Shown in pieces: positions 47,037 to 56,131 of a stretch of 64,000 bases of DNA. Positions within the stretch are counted from its first letter, which is position 1. Each line of letters begins with the position of its first letter. Source of the stretch: Pseudomonas quercus (GTDB lineage Bacteria > Pseudomonadota > Gammaproteobacteria > Pseudomonadales > Pseudomonadaceae). The position numbers were made by a program, and so were the translations under genes. Where the stretch lies: contig NZ_JAAVJI010000012.1 of assembly GCF_012033695.1 (NCBI RefSeq), positions 62,001 through 126,000 on the forward strand. Direction: 5' to 3'. The notes beneath the pieces were generated by a model, which was not told the origin of the DNA, did no database searches, and saw nothing but the letters and a program-made list of their open reading frames with translations.

Positions 47037-48512
47037 TCACCCCCGCCCTACTGCCCCCATCAGAAACTGCGCAAACTGCTCCAGTGTGAGCTTCTGCCCG
47101 TTGAAGTCCACCATCCCATTTTCATAGTGCAGCGATGATACGAGCGCCTCGCCTTCCAGCTTCGCCAGCCCTTGCAGGGTGGCCAGGGTGACGGCAAGGT
47201 TGGCGGCGCCTTCGGCATTCTTAGCCAGGGCTGCGGGGTCGGTTGGGCCACCCAATTGGCCTTGCACCGTTGCCAGGTCGCGCAGTGTGCCCTTGGCCAG
47301 GGACAGGTTGGCGTCCAGGCGGGTGATCATCTGTTGCATCAGCAGCTCGGGCGGCAGGTTCGGCGCTGTAGGCTTGGCCAGGTCCAGGGCTACGCTCAGG
47401 TGGCTTTCGCCGTTGGCTGTTTTCAGCCCTACCGGTTGCAGTTCCATATGGGGGCGGCCCTCCAACAGTTTGTCCAGGTCGGCTTGTACCTGGGCCTGCT
47501 GCTGTGGTGTGAATTGCAGTTGCAAGGGCTGCTGCTCTAGAGTGATCTGCGCAGTTTGAGGCGCGACTACGTTCTGATAGAACACCGCCAGGTTGCGCAT
47601 GGCCTCGATGTTCAAGTTGTCGAACAGCATGCGCAGTTGCAAGCTGCCGATGGGCAAGCCTGCAACGTTCATTTGTCCGACCTGGTAATCGACAGCGCCT
47701 TTGAGCTTGCCTTCAAGTTCCTCAAGCGAGCCCTGAGCCGTGAGCTTGGCTATCTCCAGCAGAGGGGCCGAGGCCTCACCAACCGTTAGGCGATCGGCCT
47801 GGAAAGCGCTGTTACCCAGATAGAAACCTGAGGCGCCCTTGATACCGCCGCTGTGCACGCTCACGCCTTTAAGGTTCAGCTGCACTTCGCCTTGTGGGCC
47901 CACGCCAGTGAATTCGGCACTGTCAACGCGCGCGTTGAAATCCATTTTTTCGCTGTCGAGTGTACCGGCCACTGTGCCGTCTACGGCGGACAGCATCAGC
48001 GTACCCTGGCTGCTCTGCCATTTGCTGGGCAGGATCTGGATATGGCTGTCCAGTGTGCGGCCGTACCCTACCGTGGCGTATGCCTGCAAAGGCGACTCAC
48101 CAGTGGGCATGCCTAGCAACTGGGTCAATTCAGGGCTGCTTTGAGTGCGGTAATCCGCTGCCACCATCACAGGCAACAGCTTCAGCTGCTTGACCCGCAA
48201 CCAAGGGAACGGGCCATGTTCGATGTCGGCGGTAGCTTCCATACGCAACGGCGCGCCGGCATTGAAACCAGCGCCTTGGGCGGTGGTGACGTAGTGGGCG
48301 GTGCTGCTGAACAGCCGCCGCTCGAAGCCTGTCAGCTCAAGCGTGACGGTAGCGGGGTACCCTGCCAGGGCTGACTTGAGTTGCGCGTTGGCCTCCACCA
48401 CCTGCTGGCGCAGCAGGGGTTCAACCTGCGTACCGGTGTACCAGGCGACACCGGTAATGGCCGCGCCTGCGATAACGACAACACCAACGACAACGGGAAG
48501 AACTTTGCTCAT
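47037..48512 (-). CDS. YdgA/DUF945 family protein
   Basis: 491 residues from the ATG at 48512, which follows AAGGAG by 7 bases. It has one N-terminal membrane anchor (about 5-25), then a long beta-rich periplasmic region typical of DUF945/YdgA: LELTGFERRLFSSTAHYV and ATADIEHGPFPWLRVKQL. Such proteins resemble AsmA-like envelope proteins; a role in outer-membrane homeostasis is suggested but not shown. The frame can be read upstream to 48569 without similarity. Confidence 0.82.
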   Translation of the reverse strand: MSKVLPVVVGVVVIAGAAITGVAWYTGTQVEPLLRQQVVEANAQLKSALAGYPATVTLELTGFERRLFSSTAHYVTTAQGAGFNAGAPLRMEATADIEHGPFPWLRVKQLKLLPVMVAADYRTQSSPELTQLLGMPTGESPLQAYATVGYGRTLDSHIQILPSKWQSSQGTLMLSAVDGTVAGTLDSEKMDFNARVDSAEFTGVGPQGEVQLNLKGVSVHSGGIKGASGFYLGNSAFQADRLTVGEASAPLLEIAKLTAQGSLEELEGKLKGAVDYQVGQMNVAGLPIGSLQLRMLFDNLNIEAMRNLAVFYQNVVAPQTAQITLEQQPLQLQFTPQQQAQVQADLDKLLEGRPHMELQPVGLKTANGESHLSVALDLAKPTAPNLPPELLMQQMITRLDANLSLAKGTLRDLATVQGQLGGPTDPAALAKNAEGAANLAVTLATLQGLAKLEGEALVSSLHYENGMVDFNGQKLTLEQFAQFLMGAVGRG

Positions 48513-48632
48513 GGATGGGCTCCTTGCTTTCAAGCTGCACAGCTTTTCATGAAAGCGCCTCAAAGGCACGAATGGTGTATGAAATCACATCAGGTTGCTG
48601 CCAGGGATCAATGGCCAATTTGGGCCATTCCC

Positions 48633-49718
48633 CTAACCGGCATGAAAATTGGCTAACTCCAGCACCACACGTGTGAGGTGGTGATTGTTACTTACGCAGG
48701 CCCAGGTCGAGCTGTCTCCTGCAGACTCGCTCAGCTCGGCGCATTGATGCAGGTAATCATCCCCCCATGAAAAACACGCGCCGTCGAAGCGGCCGGAAGC
48801 AAGTACCCGTTGGCTGAGCGTTCGATACTGCGCCCCGTTATTGCCTTGGGCAGGCCTGCCCTGCATGACCAACCAACCATCGGCCACCGTGTATTCGATA
48901 CGTGCGCAGGGCTCATTGAGCCTAGGGTCCACTACACCTGTATGTGGATGGGCAACGGTATAGTCGCCAAAGGCAGGGCGCCGCTCGCCCGCGCCGAGTC
49001 GCCTTAGCAATTGCTTGTAGGCCAGCCACTCGTAGCGTGGAAAAAGGCTACCGGAGCACACCTGCTGGGCGGTCGAAAGCGCAGGAAAAGACGTGCCGGT
49101 GATCGTGAGGCTGCGCCAGTGCGCCAACTGTGGCGTCTGTGCCAGCAAGGCGTAGGCATGGCCTGCCTGGGCAGCAGCACTTCGCGCAACGTGCTGGCTG
49201 AAATCGATCAGCAGGTCTACCTGGCCGGCGCTTACCCCCATGTACGCCAGCAAGGCACCTATCTGTGTGGCCAGTTCCGGGTGGTCGAAGTCTTCACAGA
49301 ACAGCCTCAGGCAGAACCCTCGCCCGTACCGCCGAACGACGCGTGCGGTGGCTGCCTGGTATTGATAGTGGCGGGCCAGGCTGGTAACCGGAAGCGCCTG
49401 GCAGCCTGCCTGAGCCGCCAACGCCAGCAAACGCTCGAAATGGTGGGTGCCATCGGCACATAGCGCATCAGGTGGTAAATAGCAGGAATCCACAAAGCAA
49501 GGGAGGCTGCCCCAGGCGCCGATCAGCCGATGGCCAAACAGCCCGATGTGCTCATCAATACTTCGCTGCGGCCGCTCTTGCTCGTAATCCCACGCCTCGG
49601 CAGGGATTTCCAGCAAGGGTGTTACCCGGCTTCGCAACACGTCACTCATGCGCGCAAGCGCTTCGTACCCCCCCTGGCGCCATTTCAGCACCGGTACATA
49701 CTGGCGATGGTCGAACAT
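48633..49718 (-). CDS. Beta family protein (T4 beta-like, PF14350 type)
   Basis: 361 residues with the pattern of the 'beta protein' family: the start HRQYVPVLKWRQGGYEAL and RVTPLLEIP, the middle DLLIDFSQHV, and SLTITGTSFPALS. These proteins have a TIM-barrel-like outline and occur on phages and bacterial accessory regions; no activity is established. It begins 27 bp after the previous chromosomal spacer features and is transcribed in the same direction as the cyd operon. Confidence 0.75.
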   Translation of the reverse strand: MFDHRQYVPVLKWRQGGYEALARMSDVLRSRVTPLLEIPAEAWDYEQERPQRSIDEHIGLFGHRLIGAWGSLPCFVDSCYLPPDALCADGTHHFERLLALAAQAGCQALPVTSLARHYQYQAATARVVRRYGRGFCLRLFCEDFDHPELATQIGALLAYMGVSAGQVDLLIDFSQHVARSAAAQAGHAYALLAQTPQLAHWRSLTITGTSFPALSTAQQVCSGSLFPRYEWLAYKQLLRRLGAGERRPAFGDYTVAHPHTGVVDPRLNEPCARIEYTVADGWLVMQGRPAQGNNGAQYRTLSQRVLASGRFDGACFSWGDDYLHQCAELSESAGDSSTWACVSNNHHLTRVVLELANFHAG

Positions 49719-49820
49719 GCCTTGGCGTCCTTCCTAACGAATTCAGCCGGACTATAGGCTTGCCCGGGTCGCAGCCTATATAGGCCCGGCCTTAAGTTGG
49801 CGTAGGAAAGTAGCCGCAAT

Positions 49821-49843
49821 GCCTGCGAACCCCTGTCGCAGGC
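49821..49843. terminator. Hairpin after ybgE
   Basis: GCCTGCGA (49821-49828) pairs perfectly with TCGCAGGC (49836-49843) around a 7-base loop, 10 bp beyond the ybgE stop. No T-run follows, so it may act as an mRNA-stabilising hairpin rather than a terminator. Confidence 0.4.
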
Positions 49844-49852
49844 AGGCTGCTA

Positions 49853-50143
49853 TTAAACGGTAAGCAGTGAATAGCCCAGCCCCATCAGCGGCCAGGCCGC
49901 CAGTGGGCTGAAGAGCCATCGCCAGGCCTGCGCACGGGGCTCGAAGCCCATGCCATGCACAAAGCCGGCACTGATGCCCCACATGGCCAAGGCCAGCAGG
50001 CCGTGGCTGTAATGCCCATCGGCGTTGACCAGCGCAAAGGGGTGCAACAGCAGGACCAGGCTCAGCGGCGCTGCCAGCGTTAGCGACAGGGCCCGGCTGG
50101 GGCCCCCCAACAGGCCCCGTGCCAGAGGAGCCTTAGCGGTCAT
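49853..50143 (-). CDS. ybgE: Cyd operon protein YbgE
   Basis: 96 residues with three hydrophobic segments and GHYSHGLLALAMWGISAGFVHGMGFEP, the signature of the cytochrome bd operon protein YbgE. The ATG at 50143 overlaps the cydX end by 11 nt. Its role in oxidase assembly is not settled. It ends the operon. Confidence 0.85.
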   Translation of the reverse strand: MTAKAPLARGLLGGPSRALSLTLAAPLSLVLLLHPFALVNADGHYSHGLLALAMWGISAGFVHGMGFEPRAQAWRWLFSPLAAWPLMGLGYSLLTV

Positions 50144-50246
50144 GATGGGCGTCCTCAAGGCAGCCGGCGCCTTCCAGCCAAAGGGCGTTGATGATGCCGA
50201 AGCTGCATGCCAGCAGTACACCGAGAATCCAAGCGAAGTACCACAT
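50133..50246 (-). CDS. cydX: Cytochrome bd small subunit CydX
   Basis: A 37-residue single-helix peptide, MWYFAWILGVLLACSFGIIN then ALWLEGAGCLEDAHHDR, matching CydX (E. coli 37 residues, MWYFAWILGT). It stabilises the heme sites of cytochrome bd. It lies between cydB and ybgE, the normal place, and is easily missed because of its size. Confidence 0.93.
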   Translation of the reverse strand: MWYFAWILGVLLACSFGIINALWLEGAGCLEDAHHDR

Positions 50247-50257
50247 GTTCAAACTCC

Positions 50258-51400
50258 TCAGTAAAGGCTATGGGGGTTCTGGTCGATATGCGCAGGCGTT
50301 ACCCGGCCCCACAGCTTCCAGTAGCACCACGCGGTATACGCCAGAATGATCGGCACAAAGATACCGGCGGCCACGGTCATGATGCCCAGGGTGGTGCGGC
50401 TGGAGACAGCGTCCCATACGGTAAGGCTGGAGGTAGGGTCCAGGCTGGAGGGCATCACGAACGGGAACAGCGCAAAGCCTGCGGTACACAAGGTGCCCAC
50501 AATGGCCAGCGCGGTGCCCAAGAAGGACCAGCCTCCCCGGCCCAGCGTGGCGGCCAGCAACGCCATGAACGCACCGAGCACTGCGAGCAATGGCGCGGCT
50601 GCGGTGTAGGGGTACAGGCGGTAGTTGTCCATCCAGCCGGGGTTGCCAGTGTGTACGGATTTCACCAGGGGATTGATGGCAGCGCCCAGGTCCAGGCCGC
50701 TGTCGAGCACCAGGCCGGAGACCGAGCCAATGGCCAGCCAGGCACCTGCACCGATGAAGGCTGCCAAGTACAACAAGCTGAACCCCAGCACAGCCCGGCG
50801 CGCGCGTTCAGCCAACAGGCCATCGGTGCGCATCATCAACCAGCTGCCACCATGGGCGGCCAACATCGCCAGGCTGACCACCCCTGCCACCAAGCCAAAG
50901 GGGCTGAGCAATTGCCAGAAGGTGCCGTGATAGCTCAGGCGCAGGGTGTCATCGAAACGGAAGGGCACGCCCAGCAACAGGTTGCCGAAGGCCACACCGA
51001 ACACCAGCGACGGTACGATGGCCCCGACCCACAAGGCCCAGTCCCAGCTTTTGCGCCACCGTGCATTGGTCAGCTTGCTGCGGTAGTCAAACCCTACTGG
51101 CCGTACGAACAAGGCGAACAGTACCAGCAGCAGGGCCCAGTAGAACCCCGAGAAGGCGGCCGAGTACACCAGCGGCCAGGCTGCGAACAGCGCACCACCC
51201 GCGGTGATCAGCCAAACCTGGTTCCCATCCCAGTGAGGCGCAATGGTATTGATGATCACGCGGCGCTCCCGGTCATTACGGCCTACCAGCGGCATCAGCA
51301 GCATGGCGCCCAGATCAAAGCCATCGGCCACGGCAAAGCCGATCAGCAGCACGCCCACCAGCACCCACCACAGCAGCTTGAGCGTTTCATAGTCAAACAT
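50258..51400 (-). CDS. cydB: Cytochrome bd ubiquinol oxidase, subunit II
   Basis: 380 residues, starting [35 protein letters not shown] at the ATG at 51400. Nine or so membrane helices follow, including the conserved [25 protein letters not shown]. It pairs with CydA and carries no heme. It overlaps the cydA 3' end by 8 nt. Confidence 0.95.
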   Translation of the reverse strand: MFDYETLKLLWWVLVGVLLIGFAVADGFDLGAMLLMPLVGRNDRERRVIINTIAPHWDGNQVWLITAGGALFAAWPLVYSAAFSGFYWALLLVLFALFVRPVGFDYRSKLTNARWRKSWDWALWVGAIVPSLVFGVAFGNLLLGVPFRFDDTLRLSYHGTFWQLLSPFGLVAGVVSLAMLAAHGGSWLMMRTDGLLAERARRAVLGFSLLYLAAFIGAGAWLAIGSVSGLVLDSGLDLGAAINPLVKSVHTGNPGWMDNYRLYPYTAAAPLLAVLGAFMALLAATLGRGGWSFLGTALAIVGTLCTAGFALFPFVMPSSLDPTSSLTVWDAVSSRTTLGIMTVAAGIFVPIILAYTAWCYWKLWGRVTPAHIDQNPHSLY

Positions 51401-52994
51401 GTGCAACTCCTTGGGCAGTAGCCGAGGCAACCCTTACAGGCGCCTCTTCACGTTCGTAGTGATAGCGCCCGGTATGCAGGCTGCTTGGCCCCAGGCGGGC
51501 AAACTTGATCATCAGGTACATCTCGATCACCAGCAGCACGGTGTAGAACGCCACCAGGGCCAGTAATGAACCCCACACATCTGCCGTGGTAAGGCTGGAC
51601 GCGGACAAGTGTGTTGGCAGTACTTCACCGATGGACCAAGGCTGGCGACCGTGCTCGGCCACATACCAGCCGGTTTGCGTGGCGACCCAAGGCAGCGGCA
51701 GGCTGAACAGCGCCCACTTGAGCAGCCAGCGCTGACGGTGCTCCACCTTGCGCGCCGAGGCCCAGAACGCACAGATAAACAGCGCCAGCATCAATACGCC
51801 GCTGAATACCATCATGCGGAAGGTCCAGAAAATCGACGCTACGCCAGGTATGGAATCCAGCGAAGCCTGACGGACCTGCTCGTCCGTGGCATCCACTACC
51901 CGGTCGGTGTACTTCTTGAGCAGCAGGCCATAGCCCAAGTCGCCCTTCACCTCGTCAAAGGCCGCACGGGTAGCATCGGTTTGGTCACCGGCACGCAGCT
52001 TGCTCAGCAGTTCGTAGGCAACCATGCCATTGCGGATACGTCCTTCGTGCTCGGCTACCAGGTCCTTGATGCCGGTGACGGGTGTGTCCAATGAGCGGGT
52101 GGCGATAATACCCATCACATAGGGGATTTTTACCGCGTAGTCGGTGCGTTGCTCGGCCTGGTTGGGCAACCCGAACAGGGTAAAGGCCGCGGGTGCTGGC
52201 TCGGTCTCCCATTCGGCCTCAATAGCGGCCAGCTTGGTCTTCTGCACATCGCCGATTTCGTAGCCGGACTCGTCGCCCAGCACGATCACAGACAGGATGG
52301 ACGCCATGCCGAATGCTGAGGCAATGGCGAACGAGCGCCGGGCAAAGGCTACGTCGCGGCCTTTGAGCAAGTAGAAACTGGAGATGGCCAGCACAAAGAC
52401 TGCGCCGGTCACGTAGCCCGAGGCCACGGTGTGCACGAACTTCACTTGCGCTACCGGGTTGAATACCAATGCCGAGAAGCTGGTGAGTTCCATGCGCATG
52501 GTTTCGTAGTTGAACGCCGCGCCCACGGGGTTTTGCATCCAGCCGTTGGCGATCAGAATCCACAGCGCCGACAGGTTGGAGCCCAGCGCCACCAGCCAGG
52601 TCACCGCCAGGTGCTGGCGCTTGGAGAGGCGATCCCAACCAAAGAAAAACAGCCCGATAAAGGTCGATTCCAGGAAGAAGGCCATCAGGCCTTCGATGGC
52701 CAACGGCGCGCCAAAGATGTCGCCCACATAGTGGCTGTAGTACGCCCAGTTGGTGCCGAACTGAAATTCCATGGTCAGCCCGGTGGTCACGCCTAGCGCA
52801 AAGTTGATGCCGAACAGTTTTCCCCAGAACTGGGTCATATCCTTGTACACCTGCTTGCCGGTCATGACGTACACCGACTCCATGATGGCCAGCAGGAACG
52901 TCATGCCCAAGGTAAGCGGCACGAACAGAAAGTGGTACAACGCGGTCATGGCAAACTGTAGCCGCGACAGGTCGACAACCGATTCGGTAATCAT
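51393..52994 (-). CDS. cydA: Cytochrome bd ubiquinol oxidase, subunit I
   Basis: 533 residues. It reduces O2 to water with quinol as donor and pumps no protons. The start [21 protein letters not shown] holds the heme-ligand histidine (near residue 21). The quinol-binding Q-loop (about 255-390) is long, the L-type form of E. coli, unlike the short cyanide-insensitive CioA. The conserved [13 protein letters not shown] motif is present. It overlaps cydP upstream by 4 nt. Confidence 0.95.
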   Translation of the reverse strand: MITESVVDLSRLQFAMTALYHFLFVPLTLGMTFLLAIMESVYVMTGKQVYKDMTQFWGKLFGINFALGVTTGLTMEFQFGTNWAYYSHYVGDIFGAPLAIEGLMAFFLESTFIGLFFFGWDRLSKRQHLAVTWLVALGSNLSALWILIANGWMQNPVGAAFNYETMRMELTSFSALVFNPVAQVKFVHTVASGYVTGAVFVLAISSFYLLKGRDVAFARRSFAIASAFGMASILSVIVLGDESGYEIGDVQKTKLAAIEAEWETEPAPAAFTLFGLPNQAEQRTDYAVKIPYVMGIIATRSLDTPVTGIKDLVAEHEGRIRNGMVAYELLSKLRAGDQTDATRAAFDEVKGDLGYGLLLKKYTDRVVDATDEQVRQASLDSIPGVASIFWTFRMMVFSGVLMLALFICAFWASARKVEHRQRWLLKWALFSLPLPWVATQTGWYVAEHGRQPWSIGEVLPTHLSASSLTTADVWGSLLALVAFYTVLLVIEMYLMIKFARLGPSSLHTGRYHYEREEAPVRVASATAQGVAHV

Positions 52995-53188
52995 TTTTGA
53001 AGTTTCTCAGGAGAGTCTGCAACAGAGCCAAGCAGGTGCTGGCCGACCTTGACGCTATCGTCCGTGATGGTGTCTGGCGCCCCGAACCAGAGCGCGCGAA
53101 TACCCAACAGCAACACCAGCTTGAGCACGAGGATCACTGCGATTTCTTTAGCCAGCGGCTTGTTCAGAAGGTCGAAATGGGCGGCCAT
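52991..53188 (-). CDS. cydP: Cytochrome bd-associated small membrane protein CydP
   Basis: 65 residues from the ATG at 53188: [20 protein letters not shown], then one membrane helix and a short hydrophilic tail. It matches the family annotated as 'cytochrome oxidase putative small subunit CydP', normally the first gene of this operon in pseudomonads. It overlaps the cydA start by 4 nt. Its exact role is not established. Confidence 0.85.
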   Translation of the reverse strand: MAAHFDLLNKPLAKEIAVILVLKLVLLLGIRALWFGAPDTITDDSVKVGQHLLGSVADSPEKLQK

Positions 53189-53240
53189 GGTGGATACTCT
53201 TGGGGGTGCGCGCATTGTCCTCAGCGCAACGGCGCCGATA

Positions 53241-53254
53241 TTGACCTGGATCAA
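53241..53254. promoter_or_regulatory. Anr/FNR box upstream of the cyd operon
   Basis: TTGACCTGGATCAA fits the FNR-family consensus TTGAT-N4-ATCAA with one mismatch. It ends 53 bp before the cydP start. In pseudomonads Anr activates high-affinity oxidases when oxygen falls, so this probably drives cydPABX-ybgE. Confidence 0.85.
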
Positions 53255-53360
53255 TTTCCCCTATGGCGCCGTTGCGGCAGGGTGCCGCACCCTGGGGTAA
53301 CAGGATTTTTCTCAAGCGTAACGGGCCTAATACCTTGTACCTCACTGGAAGTTTCCCACC

Positions 53361-54467
53361 ATGAGCCTGCTTGATCGCATGTACCGAACGCTCAACCCCG
53401 AAGCCAACCCGGCACTGGAAACGGCTTTCCGGCAAAGCGAAGATCACTTGCCCACCTTGTGGCTGCTGGGCAAGACAGGGGCCGGCAAATCCTCACTGGT
53501 GCGCGCCCTTACAGGGTTGGACCGGGTAGAAGTAGGCACAGGCTTTCGCCCCTGCACCCTTACCTCCTCGCGCTACGCCTACCCCGCCGATACACCGGTA
53601 ATGGCCTTCATGGACACCCGTGGCCTGGCAGAAGCGGATTACGATGCCCACGAAGACTTGTTGGCGTTCGAGCGGGCCAGCCATGCGTTGATCGTAGTGA
53701 TGAAGGCCGAAGACCCGGAACAATCCCAAGTCATCAACGCACTCAAACAGATCCGCCGCGCTGGCAAGATCCGCGAAACGCTGCTGGTGCATACCGGCGT
53801 ACTGCAGATCGGCGACCCCAGTGAGCGCGAGCGTTGCATTGCCCTCAACCAACAGCAGGTTGAAAAGGCGTGGGGGAAAATGGCACAGGTGCAGGTGGAC
53901 TTTATCGGTGCGAACGGTGAGCCCTTTGGCGTGCATGCCTTGACCGAACAGTTAGGGGCGCGTTTGCCCATCATCACTGAACTGTTTGTCGACCAAGGCC
54001 ATTCGGACGTGGAAGACCGCAATTTCCAGCGCCTGAAGAAAGAGGTCATGTGGTATGCCGGCGCCGCAGGTGCGGCCGATGCGCTGCCTGCCGTGGGGCT
54101 GGTGGCAGTCCCTACACTGCAATTGAAGATGCTGCACAGCCTGGCTAACCGTTACAACGTGACGTACAGCCGGCGACTGTTGGCCGAGTTCGCCGCTGCC
54201 TTGGGCACCGGCTTCGGCCTGCAATACGCCTCGCGCCTTGGCGTACGTCAGTTGGTGAAGCTGATCCCGGTGGTAGGGCAGACCGTGGGCAGTGCCTCGG
54301 CCGCCGCCTCCAGCTATGGGCTGACCTACGCGCTAGGGCGGGCAGCGTGCATGTATTTCTATCGGTTATCCCATGGCGAACCCATCAGCGCAGCTGAGCT
54401 TCAGGCGCTGTACAAACAGGCGTTCACTCATATTCTTCCGGTAGCCCGTGATGAAAAGAACCTTTAG
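53361..54467 (+). CDS. Era/dynamin-like GTPase with C-terminal DUF697-type membrane part
   Basis: 368 residues. The P-loop is LLGKTGAGKSSLVRAL at about 36-48, switch/G3 FMDTRGLAE at 84-90. The usual NKxD G4 motif is replaced by VHTG. The C-terminal ~140 residues carry hydrophobic, glycine-rich helices (AAGAADALPAVGLVAVPTL, LIPVVGQTVGSASAAASSYG) of the DUF697/YcjF kind, likely membrane-associated. It overlaps the following GTPase gene by 17 bp. The cellular role is unknown. Confidence 0.82.
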   Translation: MSLLDRMYRTLNPEANPALETAFRQSEDHLPTLWLLGKTGAGKSSLVRALTGLDRVEVGTGFRPCTLTSSRYAYPADTPVMAFMDTRGLAEADYDAHEDLLAFERASHALIVVMKAEDPEQSQVINALKQIRRAGKIRETLLVHTGVLQIGDPSERERCIALNQQQVEKAWGKMAQVQVDFIGANGEPFGVHALTEQLGARLPIITELFVDQGHSDVEDRNFQRLKKEVMWYAGAAGAADALPAVGLVAVPTLQLKMLHSLANRYNVTYSRRLLAEFAAALGTGFGLQYASRLGVRQLVKLIPVVGQTVGSASAAASSYGLTYALGRAACMYFYRLSHGEPISAAELQALYKQAFTHILPVARDEKNL

Positions 54468-55992
54468 CGGTTTGGCAGCCCTGGCCCGGCTGTCCGACCG
54501 GGCAGTGCCCTACGCGTTGCTGTCTGTCGTGATGCCGGTGCTGGTAATGGCAGGTTTTGGCCTGTATGCCGCCGTACGGTATGGCTACATCCTGCACCTG
54601 ATCGTGGTCATGCTGGCCTGCACCTTGCTCACCAGCCTGGGCCTGCTGCTGGCACGCCGGCGCTTTGGCCAGCGGGTAGGCCCGGCTGTGCAGGAAGCGC
54701 TGGAAGCCAGCCCTCGTACGCCAGACTACTGGCGCGCCAAGGACCGGGAAGTGCAGCAAGCACTGATCCCTGAGTTGCGAGAGCTGGTGGCCACTGATTT
54801 CTCATGGCAAGCGCTTCCGCAAACCGGCCTGGCTGTGGTGAGGCTGGTCGCGGTGCGTTACGACGAGCGCTCTGACCGTGCCCATTGGGCGTTTACAGCG
54901 CCTGAGCTGCTTGCCATTGTAGAGCAGGTGAGCCGGCGCTATCGCCGTGTGCTCAAAGCCCACGTGCCGGGTGTGGAACACGTACGCCTGTCCACCCTCA
55001 TGAACCTTAATGACCAGGTTGAGCGTTATGGGCCGCTGGCGCGCAAGGTGTTCAACCTGTACCGCGCTGCCCGGTTGATTTCGCCACAGGGGCTTGTGGC
55101 CGAAGCGCTCACTCAAATCCGGGGTGAAGTGTTCGATGGCCTGAGCGACGAGTTACAGAACCGTTTGAAATACTTGCTGCTGATGGAAGTGCTACGCGCC
55201 GCCATCGACCTCTACGGCGGGCATTTCCGCCTGGATGATGACCAATTGCAACAGGCGCGGGTCACTTCCAAGGATGACGAGCGCAAAGCGCCTGTGCTGG
55301 ACCCGGTGCGTATTGGTTTGGTAGGCCAGGTAGGTGCGGGCAAATCTTCGCTGATCAATGCCCTGACTGGCAGCCTGAACGCGGAAGTGAGCGCCTTGCC
55401 GGCGACCGATGGCGTGGCGGTGTATGAGTGCGCTATCGAAGGCGCACCGAATATTCGCCTGATCGACCTGCCTGGCCTGGACGGTAGTGAGGCCGTGGGC
55501 GACCTTGTGTTCAAGGAAGCACGTGAGTGCGACCTGCTGCTATGGGCCTTGAAAGCCAACCAGCCAGCACGGGCACTGGACCGGCAATTTCGAGAGAGGC
55601 TCAAAACCTGGTTTGCACGCCCTGAAAACCTTGAGCATGAGCCCCCTGCCCTGCTGGCGGTGCTGACACAGGCTGACCGGCTATTGCCAGGCGGCAGTTG
55701 GCCAGAAGGTTTCGCGTTTGGAGATGGCAGCAAAGCTGCCCGAGCGATTGAGGACGCATCGACCTACAACCAGCAATTGCTAGCGCTGCCTGAACTGGTC
55801 GCAGTGGCACTGCCGCCGCAGCAACCGGCTGTGGGTTTGAGCGACCTGCAGCAGCGCTTGCAGACCCTGTATGCCAAAGCGGTCAATGTGCAGCTCAACC
55901 GCCGTCGCCGCGAAGCAGGCGAGTTCTCTGTCACCAAGGAAATGGACCGCATCAAGCGCGGGGTCAAAGGCGTGTTCAGCCTGCTGCGGTGA
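54451..55992 (+). CDS. Second Era-like GTPase with N-terminal membrane helices
   Basis: 513 residues from the ATG at 54451. Two membrane helices (about 20-42 and 48-68) are followed by a helical region, then a GTPase domain from about 285: P-loop GLVGQVGAGKSSLINALTG, G3 DLPGLDGSE near 335, and LTQADRLLPG as a G4-like TQAD. Together with the preceding gene it forms a two-GTPase membrane unit, reminiscent of YcjX/YcjF-type or dynamin-like pairs. Its start lies inside the upstream gene. Confidence 0.82.
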   Translation: MKRTFSGLAALARLSDRAVPYALLSVVMPVLVMAGFGLYAAVRYGYILHLIVVMLACTLLTSLGLLLARRRFGQRVGPAVQEALEASPRTPDYWRAKDREVQQALIPELRELVATDFSWQALPQTGLAVVRLVAVRYDERSDRAHWAFTAPELLAIVEQVSRRYRRVLKAHVPGVEHVRLSTLMNLNDQVERYGPLARKVFNLYRAARLISPQGLVAEALTQIRGEVFDGLSDELQNRLKYLLLMEVLRAAIDLYGGHFRLDDDQLQQARVTSKDDERKAPVLDPVRIGLVGQVGAGKSSLINALTGSLNAEVSALPATDGVAVYECAIEGAPNIRLIDLPGLDGSEAVGDLVFKEARECDLLLWALKANQPARALDRQFRERLKTWFARPENLEHEPPALLAVLTQADRLLPGGSWPEGFAFGDGSKAARAIEDASTYNQQLLALPELVAVALPPQQPAVGLSDLQQRLQTLYAKAVNVQLNRRRREAGEFSVTKEMDRIKRGVKGVFSLLR

Positions 55993-56025
55993 GTGCCTTG
56001 TTGGCTACAAAACCCCGCGCGCCCT

Positions 56026-56122
56026 GTGTGGGAGCAGGCGACAGCCTGCGAACTTGGTCAGGTCCGTACACTGCGGTAGGTTCGGTGAGCGCCCTGTTCG
56101 CAGGCTGCGCCCACTCCCACAT
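56026..56122. repeat. REP-like inverted pair in the GTPase/efflux intergenic region
   Basis: GTGTGGGAGCAGGCGACAGC and the following CTGCGAAC (56026-56053) reappear inverted at 56096-56122 with a few differences. The sequence resembles the REP elements of P. putida-group genomes. It lies between convergent genes and can serve as a bidirectional terminator. Confidence 0.65.
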
Positions 56123-56131
56123 GGAAAGGCG

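Noticed and set aside
50207-51421. A 404-codon plus-strand frame opposite cydB
   Set aside because: Its composition (many Q, H, G, P) is typical of an antisense shadow, and cydB is certain.
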